A model generated the notes under the pieces. It searched no databases. It had not been told where the DNA came from and saw nothing but the letters and a program-made list of their open reading frames with translations. 64,000 nucleotides of DNA. It comes from Galeopsis tetrahit. Taxonomy: Eukaryota > Streptophyta > Magnoliopsida > Lamiales > Lamiaceae. Within the stretch, counting starts at the first letter, position 1; each line of letters begins with the position of its first letter. This document shows, piece by piece, positions 1 to 12,360 of this stretch. The translations under genes were made by a program, and so were the position numbers. The stretch spans positions 74,889,727-74,953,726 of the forward strand of contig OY776119.1 in the NCBI GenBank assembly GCA_963675135.1. The letters run 5' to 3'.

Positions 1-3000
1 TCAGCTGCTGCAAACAGCTTTTGGTAGAGGTCCCTATGGTTCTCAAACATAAACTGCCCAAAAACTTCATCTACACTCTCTTCAAGCCACTTTCCAATGA
101 CATAAAAGTCATATACAAAATTTCTCTTGGCCTCCTCCCATGCATCATTCAGTGAGATTGGAACCCACTTATCATGGTGAGGGTACTGAGTGTCCCATCT
201 TTGCAGCATTTGAGGTTTGAGTCTTCTGTAAGAAGCCCTCCTTCTTGGAGCTTTGAAGTTTGCCCTTCTTCCATCTCTTGCCTTGTTGGCCTCAACCAAC
301 TAATCCATTCTCTCTTTAGCTCTTTGAAGAGCTAGCTTCTCCTGTGTCTCTGGATCCTTTCCAAATCCTTCTTCAAATAGCTTAGAAGGATCATCAGCAA
401 GCTTGGGCACTCTTACTTCAGGCTCTTTGTCCTATTCTACTCCTTCAACTTCTTCTTCTTCAATTACACGCAGCTTGACTGCTTTCTTCAACCTCTTGGA
501 TTTCCTCACTGGAGTTGTTTCTTCAGACTGAAATTCTGATGGCAGAGTCAGGCTAGTTGGGAATTCATTGAAGGCTTGCAGTTCCTTCCTCTTTCTTTCA
601 GATACTCTTGTCACTTTCCCCCTTACTTCAGCAGCCTTTTCTTTGGGGTCAAGTCCTGCAGACTCACCACCAGGCCTTTGAAGCCTCCTTGCCTGACTTT
701 CCATGGCTGACATCATAGATTCCTTGACAGCAATTTGAATTTGCTCTTCTTCAGTCAAGTTTTCAATGTTCATTGGGCCTTTGCCTTTCCCAATGTCTTC
801 TACTACCTCCTCCTCAACATCAGGGACCTTCTCCTTTCCTTTGGATTCACCAATAACCAAGGTTCCCTTTGCCTTAGCTCTCTCTCTCTTTCCCCCTTTT
901 TGGCATTATCAAAACACTGAGGCTTCAAGTCACTTATAGTGACAGAGAGATGTGAGTGAGCATGAGTGAGGGACTTCAACTCCTGCAGCAAATAAACATT
1001 CTCATCATGGATGTTTTGCATTTTGTCATCTGCCATGCTTAAGAATGTGTGAACAAGTGTCATCTTTTGAGCAACAATGGCATCCAAGGTTGCTTTCAGA
1101 GATTGATCAAGTTTGGCCTGAAGTTGATCAGTGAGGTTGGTCACAACTTGATCAGACACTTTGGCCATAAGTTCAACAGTGAACTTCTCTGCAGCCTCTT
1201 TCACCATTGCAGCTTTCAATTCTTCAGCTTTCTTTCTCTGTGCAGCAGTCCTTTGCCTTAATGCATCTTTGATTGTCCTTCTCAAGGCTCTCACATTATG
1301 CTTGTACAAATCTTTGAGGCCCTTCTGCTCTTTCTGCACAAATTTTGTGAACTTCACCATCTCCTCCTTTGCCTTTGTTACTTCTGTTGAAACTATTTGC
1401 AGTCCAGTTTCAACACCACAGATCCTTGCATCCAGTGTAGGCAAGATCACTTCCTCTGAGCCAGTAAGCCTCATCTCCACAGAGGCAAGAGTTTTGCCTT
1501 GGTCATCAAGGTGGACACATTTGCTGAGACTGCTTCTAGGTCAATGTCAGCATCAACTGGGATATCTGTAAGAGAGGCATCTGCAAAAATTTGCTCAATG
1601 GTGACAGCTACTGAATCTGCAAAACTAAGAGTGTTAGTAAAAACTCCCTCAACACCCTCATTCTTTTTATCTCCCAATAGGCCTGATTCATCAGCACCTA
1701 TACTCTCATTTTCAACTTCTTTCTTTTCTTCATTTTCAATAGATAAGCTCACATTCACTGGAGAATCAGGCCTCCTTTCACCAAGGGATTCATCAAGTTC
1801 AGATTTGACTTGAAGAATAGCCTGACTCTCATATTGGGCTGCACCCAATATTTCTACTTCATCTCCCTCTATGATTGGTGCACTCAGGGAACCAGTAATC
1901 ATACACTCATCCTCACCTTCTTCCTCTGATTTTTTATCACTATTTGCCTTTTCAACTCCTTCTTTTCCTAAACCTGACACCTCCATATCCTCAACAGGAT
2001 CCACAGAGGGCAGTTGTTGGGAGATCACAGTGCTTGGGCATCCCAAGGCCACTGAGTCATCCTGAATGACTAAAGGCTGGTGAATGTCCAACTGTCCTGA
2101 CATTGATGAGGCTTTAGCCAAACTAGCTTCTCCCATGGAAGTCTCAACATTGTCAAGCTGTGCCTCAGGTTCAGGAGAACCATCCTTGGCCAATGCATCT
2201 TGGACTGAGTCACCATCTTTGGTCAACTCCTCTGAATGATCAGAGTCCTTAACATAATGATAGGTCAAATAATGTACCTGAGCAGAATTGAGGCCAGGAG
2301 GATTGGGATTGGTGTTGTCATCATCATCATCATTGTCATCATCAGAAGGGCTGTCTTGATGCTTGATTCCTTGTGCAATTCTTTCTCTCTCAGCAAGCAC
2401 CTTTTCATGAACAATGGTGCAAAATAAGGCCTCAGTGGTTAACACACTGGTCTTCTTTATATTTGCAAAATGTAACAGCCTATTTTCTTCAACCTGCCAC
2501 CAGCTAGCTCCCTTATCCTTGATAGCTTGTGCTATTTCCACAATTGTTCGATCCTTGATCTCAACAAGTGCCCTGAGATCATAGAATTGTTGTTGCAGCC
2601 TAGGATATGCCTTCAATCCTGGATATAACTCATCCACATTGGCTCTTGCAATCTGCCTCAACATCCCTTCATAGGTGTACTCTTCACCACTTTCTTCTTC
2701 ATCAGAAGAGTTGACTTGGGATTCAGGAGGGTTGGTTTTGGATTCAGGTAAGTTGGGATTCAGGTGCTTTTGAGAGCAATGTTCCTGAAGAGGTAATTGG
2801 AATGGCTGGAATGGGTGGGAGAGTAAATTGATCACCTTCTTGAAGAGCAGTTTCAAGAAGTTTGGTGTAAGACAAAAGTCTGGGATCAAGAGGGGAGAAT
2901 GACCTATCTTCAATGTCAGCTAAATCAGCTAACACATCAATTCCTGTCCTATCAGGAGCACTTTCAGGAGAATAAACTTTCTTTGCAATAATTGGGGCAT

Positions 3001-4348
3001 CTTCAGGAGTCTTGCACTCCTCTTCTTCATGCCTTGATGGAGATATTCTTTGAGATTGAATATCAGGAGAGTTGGTTTCAGGGCTGTTGGGCTTTGATTT
3101 GGACTTGGAGTTAGACCTACTTGCTTGTCTAATCTCCTTGAAAAATTCCTTCTTTTTCTTCTCCTCTTCCATCAACTTCTGCTTCTCAAAAGTTTTGATG
3201 ATTCTTCTTCTTCTTTCTGACCTTGTTGGCTTATCAAGGTCCCTAAACTCTGTTACAGACTCAGGCTGCAAGGGGACAACCTCTCTGACTTCTTCAGGAG
3301 GATTGACTCCTTCTTCAGCAACCTTTTCAATCTCTTCAGAAGTGGCTCCTCCACTTCTTGACTGGATTTCTGGGGGAGATTCACTTAGAATGTTCTTCAT
3401 TTTCTTCATCTTTGGCTGAGCTTTTGGTGGTTGAGCTTTTCTTTTTCTTGGAGAAGTTCTGGTTGTGGGAACAACAGCACCTGCTTTCTTGGAAGCTGCA
3501 TCCTGCTTCCTCTTTTCTGTCTTAGAAGACAGTTTCCTAAACATCACCTTTTGGGCTGGAAAAGGCTTTGGCTTGGCTTGGAGGTGGGTATAATGTGCAA
3601 ATCTTTCTAAGAGCAAGCTAGCTCTTGTGCAAAATTGGAGTCTCCCATCAACTACCACCTTGTGGTGCTTCACTTCTTTGAATTTAAACTTTTCATTCAT
3701 CATCTTGTCTAGAATGAAGTTTTTCCAGTTGAACTTGACTCTCTTCTCAGCAGAGTCAATCACAGCAGCCATCACTCTCAACTTAGGCATACTGATTTGT
3801 TCAACACTCCCAGAGTGGCTTAACAAACTTTTTACCACACAATCAAATAAGTGCCTGTATACTGGTTTCAAGGTGTTCTTGTTCTGAGCACTTACAACTT
3901 TCTTGGGTTCTATCATCCATGGATAGTAGAACTCCTGATCATCTTCCTCTTTATACATCTCTGGATTCTGGCCTTCTAAAGGTAGCCCAAAGCTAGCATC
4001 TAGATCCTCAGCAGTGAAGATGATGGTGTGTTGGCTTTCTTCTTCTTCTTCTTCCTCAGCATATGTCAGTTTGGTGCATACATCACCCTTTTTGCCCTTC
4101 CATCTGAGATAGGCAAAGAATTCAGCCATGAAGGGATTCAGGCAGGAATCAGGCTTGGTGCCAAGAAATTTCTCAAGCCCTGCCTCCCTTAGCCATTGAA
4201 GGACTTGATGAACTTCTGTGTCTGGGCTGTCAAAAGCAACTAACTTTTCAAACCAAAGTGAATTTGGATTGCTAAGATAGGAGAAATCAATGTCCAAGGA
4301 GGAGTCATTGAAATCTACAAGTTCTTCTCTCTTAATTTTGGGTGCCAT
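1..4348 (-). pseudogene. ORF3 of element A (large ORF after pol), broken into frames
   Basis: The start codon is at 4346-4348 (MAPKIKREELVDF). The gene aligns with ORF3 of B and runs off the left edge; by comparison with B about 75 codons are missing. Breaks seen: a deletion within CCTGAATCCCAA-type repeats near 2750 shifts the frame; a deletion of about 150 bp near 1475 removes part of the coiled coil and shifts the frame; near 880 an AG dinucleotide run has six units against five in B, shifting the frame again; and CAG-to-TAG stops lie at 432-434 and 300-302. The N-terminal domain (about residues 1-280), lysine/arginine-rich stretch, PE-rich repeats, mid-domain and ubiquitin-interacting-motif match (718-753) are still readable. 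It is not functional as it stands. The function of the intact protein is unknown. Confidence 0.9.
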
Positions 4349-4467
4349 GGATAATTTTGAGAGTTAGAAAGGTTTTGGAGAAAAGTTGCAGGTTTTGAGG
4401 GGTTTTCAAAAGAACTTTGAGAGTTTGAAATTATGAGAGCGTGAGGAAGAAAGTAAAAATCGAGGAA

Positions 4468-4502
4468 TTTATATATGAAGGGATTTTATTAACCGTTGGT
4501 TA
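4468..4502 (-). promoter_or_regulatory. Putative internal promoter of element A ORF3
   Basis: On the minus strand, ACCAACGGTT (4491-4500) is followed by TATATAAA (4468-4475), about 120 bp before the ORF3 start. The same arrangement stands in element B at 20301-20355. ORF3 begins about 660 bp after the pol stop, so read-through cannot express it simply. A promoter is inferred; no transcript evidence is available here. Confidence 0.4.
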
Positions 4503-5012
4503 ATAGATAATAACCGTGGGTAATATTAAGAAACCAATTGGATAAAGTAGGGTAGGCGGTTAAACGAATGTTTAATGCAAATCAATGGCCTTGATGATGG
4601 CTCAAGAATTCATGAAATCTTAATGGAAATTTTGCATTAAATGCTGATTTGCCATTTTGGGGGCAAAGATCTTAATATCACACGCCATCCTAAAATGGCC
4701 TACTCTTAGACCAAGAAACCTTTTAAATGTCTAATCAATGCTAAAAATAGCAATAATTATCCAATTTGCTCAGACAAACATCCTGAGATGTGTTTTAACT
4801 TCTCTCTTGGTCAACCTGTCTAACCAACATGTCTGAGTGGGTCCCAATGTTGCTGTCTGACCACTAGTACAAAGCTCCTGACCAACATTGCTGAACATCA
4901 TAAGGACAACTTTGCTGATTATCCCCTTTTTGACAGATTGCTTCAGTGAGGTTGGTCAACCTTACTGAAGTTCAATTTATTGAACTTCCCCCTTCTTATG
5001 AGCTTCCTTCCT

Positions 5013-8000
5013 TCATTCCTCCATCTTCCCTGGATCAAGCAATCCTAATTCAGCTGATAGTTCCAAGAACCTTGCTTCAGCTAGTGGCTTGGTCAAGATA
5101 TCAGCTTTTTGCTTATCAGTGTGGATCTTGACAAGTTTGATATCTTTCTTTTCCACATGATCCCTTATGAAGTGATGCTTTATATCCACATGCTTGCATC
5201 TGGTGTGGAGCACTGGATTCTGTGAGATAGCAATTGCACTATTGTTGTCACAGAATATTGGAACTTCATTTGAGATGACTTTGTAATCTCTCAGTTGCTG
5301 CCTGAGCCAAAGTATCTAAGCACAGAAACTTCCAGCTGCTACATATTCTGCTTCAGTTGTTGAAGTTGCAACTGTATTTTGCTTCTTGGAGAACCATGAG
5401 ATAAGCTTGCTGCCCAAGAACTGACAGGTTCCAGAAGTGGACTTTCTGTCAATTCTGCAACCTCCATAGTCTGCATCTGAATATCCAGTGAGCTCAATGT
5501 TGTCATCAGCTGGATACCATAATCCAAGATTCTCAGATCCCTTGAGATATCTTAGAATTCTCTTGGCAGCATCAAGATGGCTCTTCTTTGGATTAGCTTG
5601 AAATCTTGCACACACTCCAACTACAAATGTAATATCAGGCCGGCTTGTAGTGAGATAGAGCAAGGATCCTATGATTCCTTTGTAGTTAGTGGAGTTTGTT
5701 GATTCTCCACTTTCATCAGGATCCATTTTCCAGTTAGTATTCATAGGAATTCTGACTGACTTGCTTCTAACACATCCAAATTTCTTGATCATGTCCCTTG
5801 TATACTTGGCCTGATTGATGAAGATTCCTTTCTTAGACTGTGTGACTTGAAGTCCTAAGAAAAAATTCATCAATCCCATCATGGACATCTCAAATTTGCT
5901 TTACATGAGTTTGGAGAACTTCTCACACAACTTCTCATTTGGAGATCCAAATATAATGTCATCCACATAGATTTGGACTAACAGAATATCATCTCCTTCA
6001 CAGATTCTGAACAGAGTTCTGTCAACAGTGCCTTTGACAAAACCATGATCCAGAAGAAACTGTGATAAGGTGTCATACCAAGCTCTTGGAGCTTGCTTTA
6101 AGCCATAGAGAGCTTTCTTCAATCTGTACACCTTGTCTCCTTCTTCAAATCCTGGGGGTTGTTCAACATATACTTCTTCTTTGAGCACCCCATTGAGAAA
6201 TGCACTCTTCACATCCATTTGATACACCTTGAATCTCATGTGAGCTGCATATGCTAAGAAGAGTCTGATTGCCTCAAGTCTGGCCACTGGAGCAAAAGTC
6301 TCATCATAATCAATTCCTTCAGATTGACAATACCATTTGGCCACCAGTCTTGTTTTGTTCCTTACAATGATGTCATTTTCATTTTTCTTATTTTTGAACA
6401 CCCATTTGGTACCAATGACATCTTGATGAGTTGGCCTTTCCACCAGCTCCCATACTTCATTTCTGGTAAACTGGTTCAGCTCTTCTTGCATGGCTATGAT
6501 CCAGTTGGTGTCCTGTAGTGCTTCCTCAATATCTTTTGGTTCCTGTTCTGAAAGGAAACAGCAAAACAAAGCACTTTCTCCATGAAATCTTCTAGTTTTG
6601 ATCCCTTCACTTGGATTTCCCAGTATCAGGCTAGTTGGATGGTCATGCAACCAAGTCCTTCTAGACCTGATCCCTTCAGGAGGATTGTCCTCATCTGAAG
6701 TTGGATCACTAGATTCATTAAATTCAGGAAAGTTAATTGAAGGATCAAGTTCAGGATCATATTCAGGGGTGTTGTCCTCTTTGTCAGATAAGTTGACATT
6801 TTCATTGGTTCCCCCTTGAATATTGGATCCATTAACTACCTCAGCATTGCCTGCTTCTTCATTGGTAGTTGTTACCTGGTTTTGAACTGGGATGGGGTCA
6901 GTCAGTTCAATTTCTTCTTCAGGTTGGTTGTCTTCTGGTTGATTGCCATCAGGTAGGTTGTCCAGTTTTTGATTTTCATGAAGTTCAGGTTGGGCAACAT
7001 CTACAAACATTGTTTCCTTGCTTTGAAGCCTCAATCTGGTTGTTCTTTGTGTTATCTCATCAATATTCAGGTTTCTATCCCTGAACTCATTAACAGATTC
7101 ATCAAACACAACATGAGGTGTTTCTTCCACAATAAGGGTTTTGCAATTGTAGACTCTGTAAGCCTTGCTGATTTGTGAATATCCAACAAATATTTCTTCA
7201 TCAGCTTTGCTGTCAAAAGCTTTCAATTGTTCTTTCCCATTATTATGAATGAAACACTTACAACCAAATATATGGAAATAAGCAACAGTGGGCAATCTAC
7301 CTTTCCATATTTGATATGGGGTTTTACCTTGTCCTTTGGTGATTAAGGACCTGTTTTGAGTGTGACATGCAGTGCTAATGGCTTCAGCCCAGAACCTTTT
7401 AGGCAATTTGGATTCTGCAATCAATGTTCTTGCTGCCTCTTTCAAGGTTCTGTTCCTTCTTTCAGCAACCCCATTTTGTTGAGGTGTTCTTGCTGCTGAA
7501 GTTTCATGAGTGATGCCATTTTTACTGCAGTACTCATTGATGTATGAGTTTATGAATTTTGTGCCTTTGTCAGATCTGATCTTGACAATATTTAGGCCTT
7601 TTTCATTGCTCAATCTCATCATCAATTCAGGTAGCTTGACTTGGGTCTCCTTTTTGTTCAACAAGAATACTACCCAAGTGTACCTGGAAAAATCATCAAC
7701 AACAACTAATGCATATTTTCTTCCATTTAAACTTACTGGGATAATTGGACCAAATAAATCCATATGCAGTAGTTGAAGAACTCTCTCAGTTGAGATGACA
7801 TGTTTTCCTTTGAATGAAGCTTTGATCTGCTTTCCTTCCTGACATGGCTGGCATATATGTTCTTTGGTGAACACTTGATTAGGTAGCCCTTTAACTAGAG
7901 AGTTTCTTGCAATCTTGTTGATGGTTTTGAAATTCAGATGGTTCAATCTCTTGTGCCATAGCCAGCTTTGCTCATTTGTGCTTTTGGCAACAAGGCAAAC

Positions 8001-8407
8001 TGCTTCAGGGGTTTTGCTCCAATCTGCAAAATAAACATTTCCCTTTCTCACCCCTGTTAGTAGCACCTGTTGTGTTGAATTATTTTTGATAATACATTCA
8101 TTTGGTGCAAATTCAACACAATATCTTTTATCACAAATTTGACTTATAGACAGCAAGTTGTGTTTTAGGCCTAGGACATATGAGACATCAGTAATTTTGA
8201 CATTACCAATGTTTAATGTACCATAACCTCTTGTGATTCCTTGAGAGCTGTCTCCAAAGGTTACTGAAGGACCATCCTTTTCTATGAATTATGAGAGAAG
8301 CTCTTTGTTCCTAGTCATGTGTCTTGAGCATCCACTGTCCAAGTACCATGCTGTTTTCTTGTTGATGCTTCTCTTCTTCTTGTGGTCCTTGCAGCCCTGC
8401 AAAGTCA
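5013..8407 (-). pseudogene. pol of element A (protease, integrase, RT, RNase H)
   Basis: Copia-order polyprotein. Visible in order are the protease WYLDSGCSRHMTG, the integrase zinc motif (HKRLNH ... CQPC), integrase core motifs (LLHMDLFGP, VVVDDFSR, TPQQNGVAERRNR), reverse transcriptase with YVDDIIFGS, and RNase H (YSDADYGGC, ATSTTEAEYVAA, DNNSAIAIS). Stops interrupt the frame near 8289 (in the segment after the protease), at 5901-5903 (CAA to TAA between RT blocks) and at 5316-5318 (CAG to TAG in RNase H). The integrase DKGTEF motif reads DKGTKF. The frame is -1 relative to gag. Unlike B, this copy keeps the 61-codon protease-integrase linker, so it is the better reference for that part of the family. 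Confidence 0.95.
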
Positions 8408-10873
8408 AAATTTAGGTACCCTTTGAGTGTTGGGTCCTAGAGAGTTAGCTGTACCTTTTGGAACCCAAATCTGTCTGATTACTCTGATTGACTCAAAGTG
8501 ACTGACTTGGTTTCCATTTACATCTACATACACAGTTTGACCCTTAAATGCCTTGGGTGCCTTCTGTGTATAAGTGTTGGCCTTGTAAGGTTCAGGAGAG
8601 TTGGTGAATTTCTTTGGGACATTCCTCTTGAAGTTACTAGACCTAGGTGCAGCTTGGTAAGACCTTTGAGGATAGGGTTTTGGATGGCCTTTTCCTTTTG
8701 TCATGTGAGGTCCAGGCTTCCTGAAGGTTTTATACCTGTCAGAGGGGTTGGGCCTCAATCCATTCAGTTGAGGTTGCCTCATTTGAGTTGGCCTTTTCTG
8801 AACAGATTTTGGACAACTCTTCTGATGAGAATTCAGATAGGTTGACCTTCCATTGGTTCTACCTTTCTGAATCTCATTTCTCCTGTAAGCAATGCCTTTA
8901 ACCTTTTCCTTAGGTATGGGTTTAGGGACATTGTTCACTTGAGTTGGTATAAAAATTCATTTACCCTTATCCTTGATCAGTGGTTGATTTACTTCCATTT
9001 CATTTTGTTGTGCCACTGATCTTACAAAAGTCATCTTAGAATTGCTTGATGAGGCAATACTAAGACCAGGTGAGGGTTCAAATGGATTATAGCCTAATCC
9101 ACCCTTTTGAGCAAATGGTCTTTGAAACCCTTGAATTTCCTCTATTGCCTTAGCAGATTTGTTCAAGGCAGACATTTTCATTTTTAAGCTCCCCTCACTT
9201 ATTTTTAGAGTATCAAATTCACTTGAGAGATTGTCAAATTTAGCTTGAAGAGTTCTAAAGTCAAAATCCTTTTTCTTTAGAGTCAGAGTTTGTTCATCAA
9301 TCAGCTTTTGTTGTTCAGAGACTTTGAGAGACATTTCTCCATGTTCTCTCACAATCTGCTGATACAACTCAGTTGATTTAATGTCAACCTCAGATTCAGG
9401 AAGATTGGAGATTTTGCTTTTAGACCTCAATTGTTCATTTTCTCTTAATGCTATATTGCATACTTCTTGCATTCTGGTGAAATCTTCTAACAATTTTTCA
9501 AAGTCAAGATGGATTTCACTAGATTCATGTGTGTTAATGGAAAGGTTGGAAGATGAGCATACCTCTTCATTTTCAAATGCCATTTGGCAGTCATCATCAC
9601 TGTCACTGTTGGAGAACAGTCCATCATCAGAAGAGTAGACACTCTCTTCACTTGCTGATTCTCCAGCTACCATGGCCTTCCTGTTGTTCATCCTCTTGTC
9701 TCTTTTGTTTTGCCTTTCTTTTCTTTCTTTGGCACTTAGGTCAGGACAATTATACTGAAAGTGACCCTTTTTCTGGCAGTTGTAACACACATCTTCATCA
9801 TCATTTTTCTTGCTTGAGGACTCCTTCCTCCTTGATGATGATGGTTCACCTTTGCTGTACTTCTTTTTATCAGCATATCTGTCTTGTTTCTTCTCATCAG
9901 AGACTTTGTCCTCTGATTTGTTATCAGGAGAGCTGAATCTCCTTCTGGTTTTGTTATCTTGGTAGAACTTCTTGTATCTACCAAATCTGGAGTTGAGCTT
10001 CTCAAATCTCCTTGCCATGAGTGCCAGCTCCTCCTTCATTTCTGATTTTGAAACAGATTGAGAAGATCTTTGAGTATTTTTCTTCTCTGTTTCAGTGGCT
10101 TTGAAAGCAACACCTTTGCTTGAGGAAGATGGCTCATCATGCACCTTCTTTCTGTTGAGATCAAACTCATATGCTTTGAGTTCAGAGAATACTTGCTGCA
10201 TTGGCATGTTGTCAAGATTGCTGGTATTTTGCATCATGACAGAATATATGTCCCACTTTGATGTGAGACTTCTCAGAATCTTCAAAGCAACTTCTCTTTT
10301 GGCATAAAACTTGCCCAAAGAATTCATCTCATTCATGATGTCAGTGAATCTGCTATCAAGATGATCAATAGTTTCATTTGGCTCCATAGTGAATTGCTCA
10401 TACTTTTGGATAGCCACTTGAAGCTTGTTTTCCTTTATATTTTGGGTACCTTCACACATAAGTGCTAGGGTATCCCAGATCTCCTTTGCTGTGGTGCAGT
10501 GATACACTCTTCCCATCACTGCATCTGGAATAGTCTGGTACAAGGTGTTCATGGCAATGTAGTTCAGATTGTGCCTTTTTCTCTCTTCTGTTGTCAGCTC
10601 ATCCTCATCTTTTGGCAATAGCTCCCTTGGGTCTGCTTTTTGAGCATCAGTGACCTTGGGATTGAGCTTGGTGAAGGTGAATGGTCCTCTGGTGATGACT
10701 TTGAGCATTTCATCATGCTGGCAGGCAAGATGTGCTCTCATCCTGATCTTCCAGAAATCATAATTCTCAATTGAGAACATTGGCAACTTGTGATGAGAAA
10801 TATGATTGACTTGGTTTGGACCCATGTTGTTGATGGTGTTTACGGCATCTCCTGGAACTGCATTGTTAGCCAT
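8405..10873 (-). pseudogene. gag of element A
   Basis: Capsid/nucleocapsid precursor, about 820 codons from the ATG at 10871-10873 (MANNAVPGD, matching B and C). A further upstream ATG at 10903 is not conserved. The N-terminal half is a copia UBN2-type gag domain (IWDTLALMCEGT, YEQFTMEPNETI). It is followed by a basic region, one zinc knuckle CYNCQKKGHFQYNC, acidic serine-rich and coiled-coil stretches, and a basic proline-rich C-terminal tail ending in the conserved IWVPKG segment. One stop (GGA to TGA) at 8957-8959 breaks it. The long coiled-coil gag is typical of the Sirevirus lineage. Confidence 0.93.
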
Positions 10874-11004
10874 TCTTATACAGATAGACAAAGGAAAATA
10901 CAAATAGATTTTTCAGAAATTTGGATCAGTTCAGTGACCACAGAAATAATGTGAATTTTTGAAAGTCAATTTGAATGTTCAGCAACAGTGGTCTTTGAAC
11001 CCCT

Positions 11005-11016
11005 GCTCTGATACCA
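11005..11016 (-). other. Primer binding site of element A
   Basis: TGGTATCAGAGC on the minus strand, two bases after the LTR end. It is complementary to the 3' end of initiator methionine tRNA, the usual primer of plant copia elements. Confidence 0.9.
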
Positions 11017-11018
11017 CT

Positions 11019-12360
11019 TGTTGGTCCTTGGTGGAGTATAACACAAGTGTATGGGGGGGGGGGGGGGGAATGCACTTGTGTATGCAAATTCTTTTTCTTT
11101 TTGACAAACTAGTCTTATCAGGCAAGTTGTCTCACAACTAGCCTTAGTGAGAACTTTGATAGATACTTGTCCTACTGATTACTATTGAGTGATCAGTTGG
11201 CTAAATATCTAAAAGAGTTGCTAAGTGCGGAATGTGGTTGACCTTTGACTCAAAGAAATACTCCTAATTGATTTCTGAAAAATACAGTTATCAGGGACTT
11301 TGTCCAAAACAGTTTTTCTTGACTTACTGAGTTTTGCTCTTTAAAATATGTTAGAATGTGAGTAAATAAAGAGTACAGTAAGTAAATGGCACACAAGTTT
11401 ATAGTGGTTCAGAGACTTAAGCTCCTACATCCACTTTCCCTGATTGAACATGATAATTCCTTCACAATGGAATTAGCTTGTTTTATAGTGCCAAGGTGCA
11501 CTGATCAACAACACTCTCTTAGTGTTTTGATCCCTAGGATAACCTGAGTCCTAGTGCTCAATCTCTCTGAGTTAAGACTGTGTTTCACAAAACCAGTCCT
11601 TAACTCCTCACTTCTACAACAAACTCTCTCTTCACTAAATGAGATAAGGGTTTGAGGTTTGGTTCCAACTTATAGAGATATCCTTTACAATAAGAACAGT
11701 GTAAAGGCTTAGGATATCTCAATGCTAAGCTTTGGATATTCTACAAAGATTGGCTTAGCTTGATGAAGTGATTCAGGAAACTTGGGATTCTAGAGAACAG
11801 CTTGGTTTCCTTTGAAAGCTTGATGATAGTTTGATAGCTTGTAGTTGGATCATTGAATCCCTTGATCACTTCTGTATTTATAGGCAAATTTGAGCAGCTA
11901 ACCGTTGGAGGGATAGCAATTCAAACTTGTCTATTTGCAGCACCATTGAAACGGCTATGAAGCTTGGCATCCTTTTATCCACTATGTAAAAGGCCTCTTC
12001 AATGGTTGCTTGAATGAATGTGTTGACTTCTGAAAAATGCGGCTGAGAAGACTTGTGTCAGATTCCAAATATGCACATTTCCCAAGGTTGATTTGTGGCA
12101 TAAACTACACTCAACCAACGGTCAGATGGGACAAGCTCCCTGAACATTCCTGCTGCCATTTAGAATATTCCAACATTCATTCAATGCTTCACTCTTTAAT
12201 GCTTCAAGTCTTCAATGCTTGGTTCAGGCATGATTGGTAATAAATGCTTCATTGATTTTGTCTTCTGTGAGCTTTGGCATTCAATGCTCTTGATCATTTG
12301 CATTTATGAGCATTGCCTTAACATGCTTGATCTCTTCAGCTTAGTTGTCCACTCTGATAG
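11019..12360 (-). repeat. Element A 5' LTR, larger part (split by B)
   Basis: The LTR ends with GGACCAACA beside the primer binding site and is homologous to the B LTR in opposite orientation. With 42982-43231 the whole LTR is about 1,592 bp. A 9-bp inverted repeat (11041-11049 / 11073-11081) surrounds a 16-base G run (C run on the element strand) at 11053-11068. Confidence 0.95.
11875..11909 (-). promoter_or_regulatory. Element A LTR core promoter
   Basis: On the minus strand TCCAACGGTTA (11899-11909) lies about 17 bp upstream of TATAAATA (11875-11882). The same pair stands at 13082-13116 in B. The first motif fits the mitosis-specific-activator consensus YCYAACGGYYA. A role in the cell cycle is inference. 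Confidence 0.6.

Larger units (their letters stand above)
1..12360 (-). mobile_element. Element A: Sirevirus-like Ty1/copia retrotransposon, left part (3' end outside window)
   Basis: Read on the minus strand, this holds a partial 5' LTR, a primer binding site, gag, pol and most of ORF3. The remaining ORF3 codons, polypurine tract and 3' LTR lie left of base 1. The 5' LTR is split by element B. Its other 250 bp is at 42982-43231, and GATAG is duplicated at 12356-12360 and 42977-42981. All three genes carry several stops or frameshifts, so this is the oldest and most decayed element of the nest. It belongs to the same family as B: gag, pol and ORF3 align almost throughout. Confidence 0.95.

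Noticed and set aside
6324..6518. Plus-strand frames across the gag/pol/ORF3 region of A
   Set aside because: Antisense shadows of the minus-strand genes; the same shadows appear opposite B and C.
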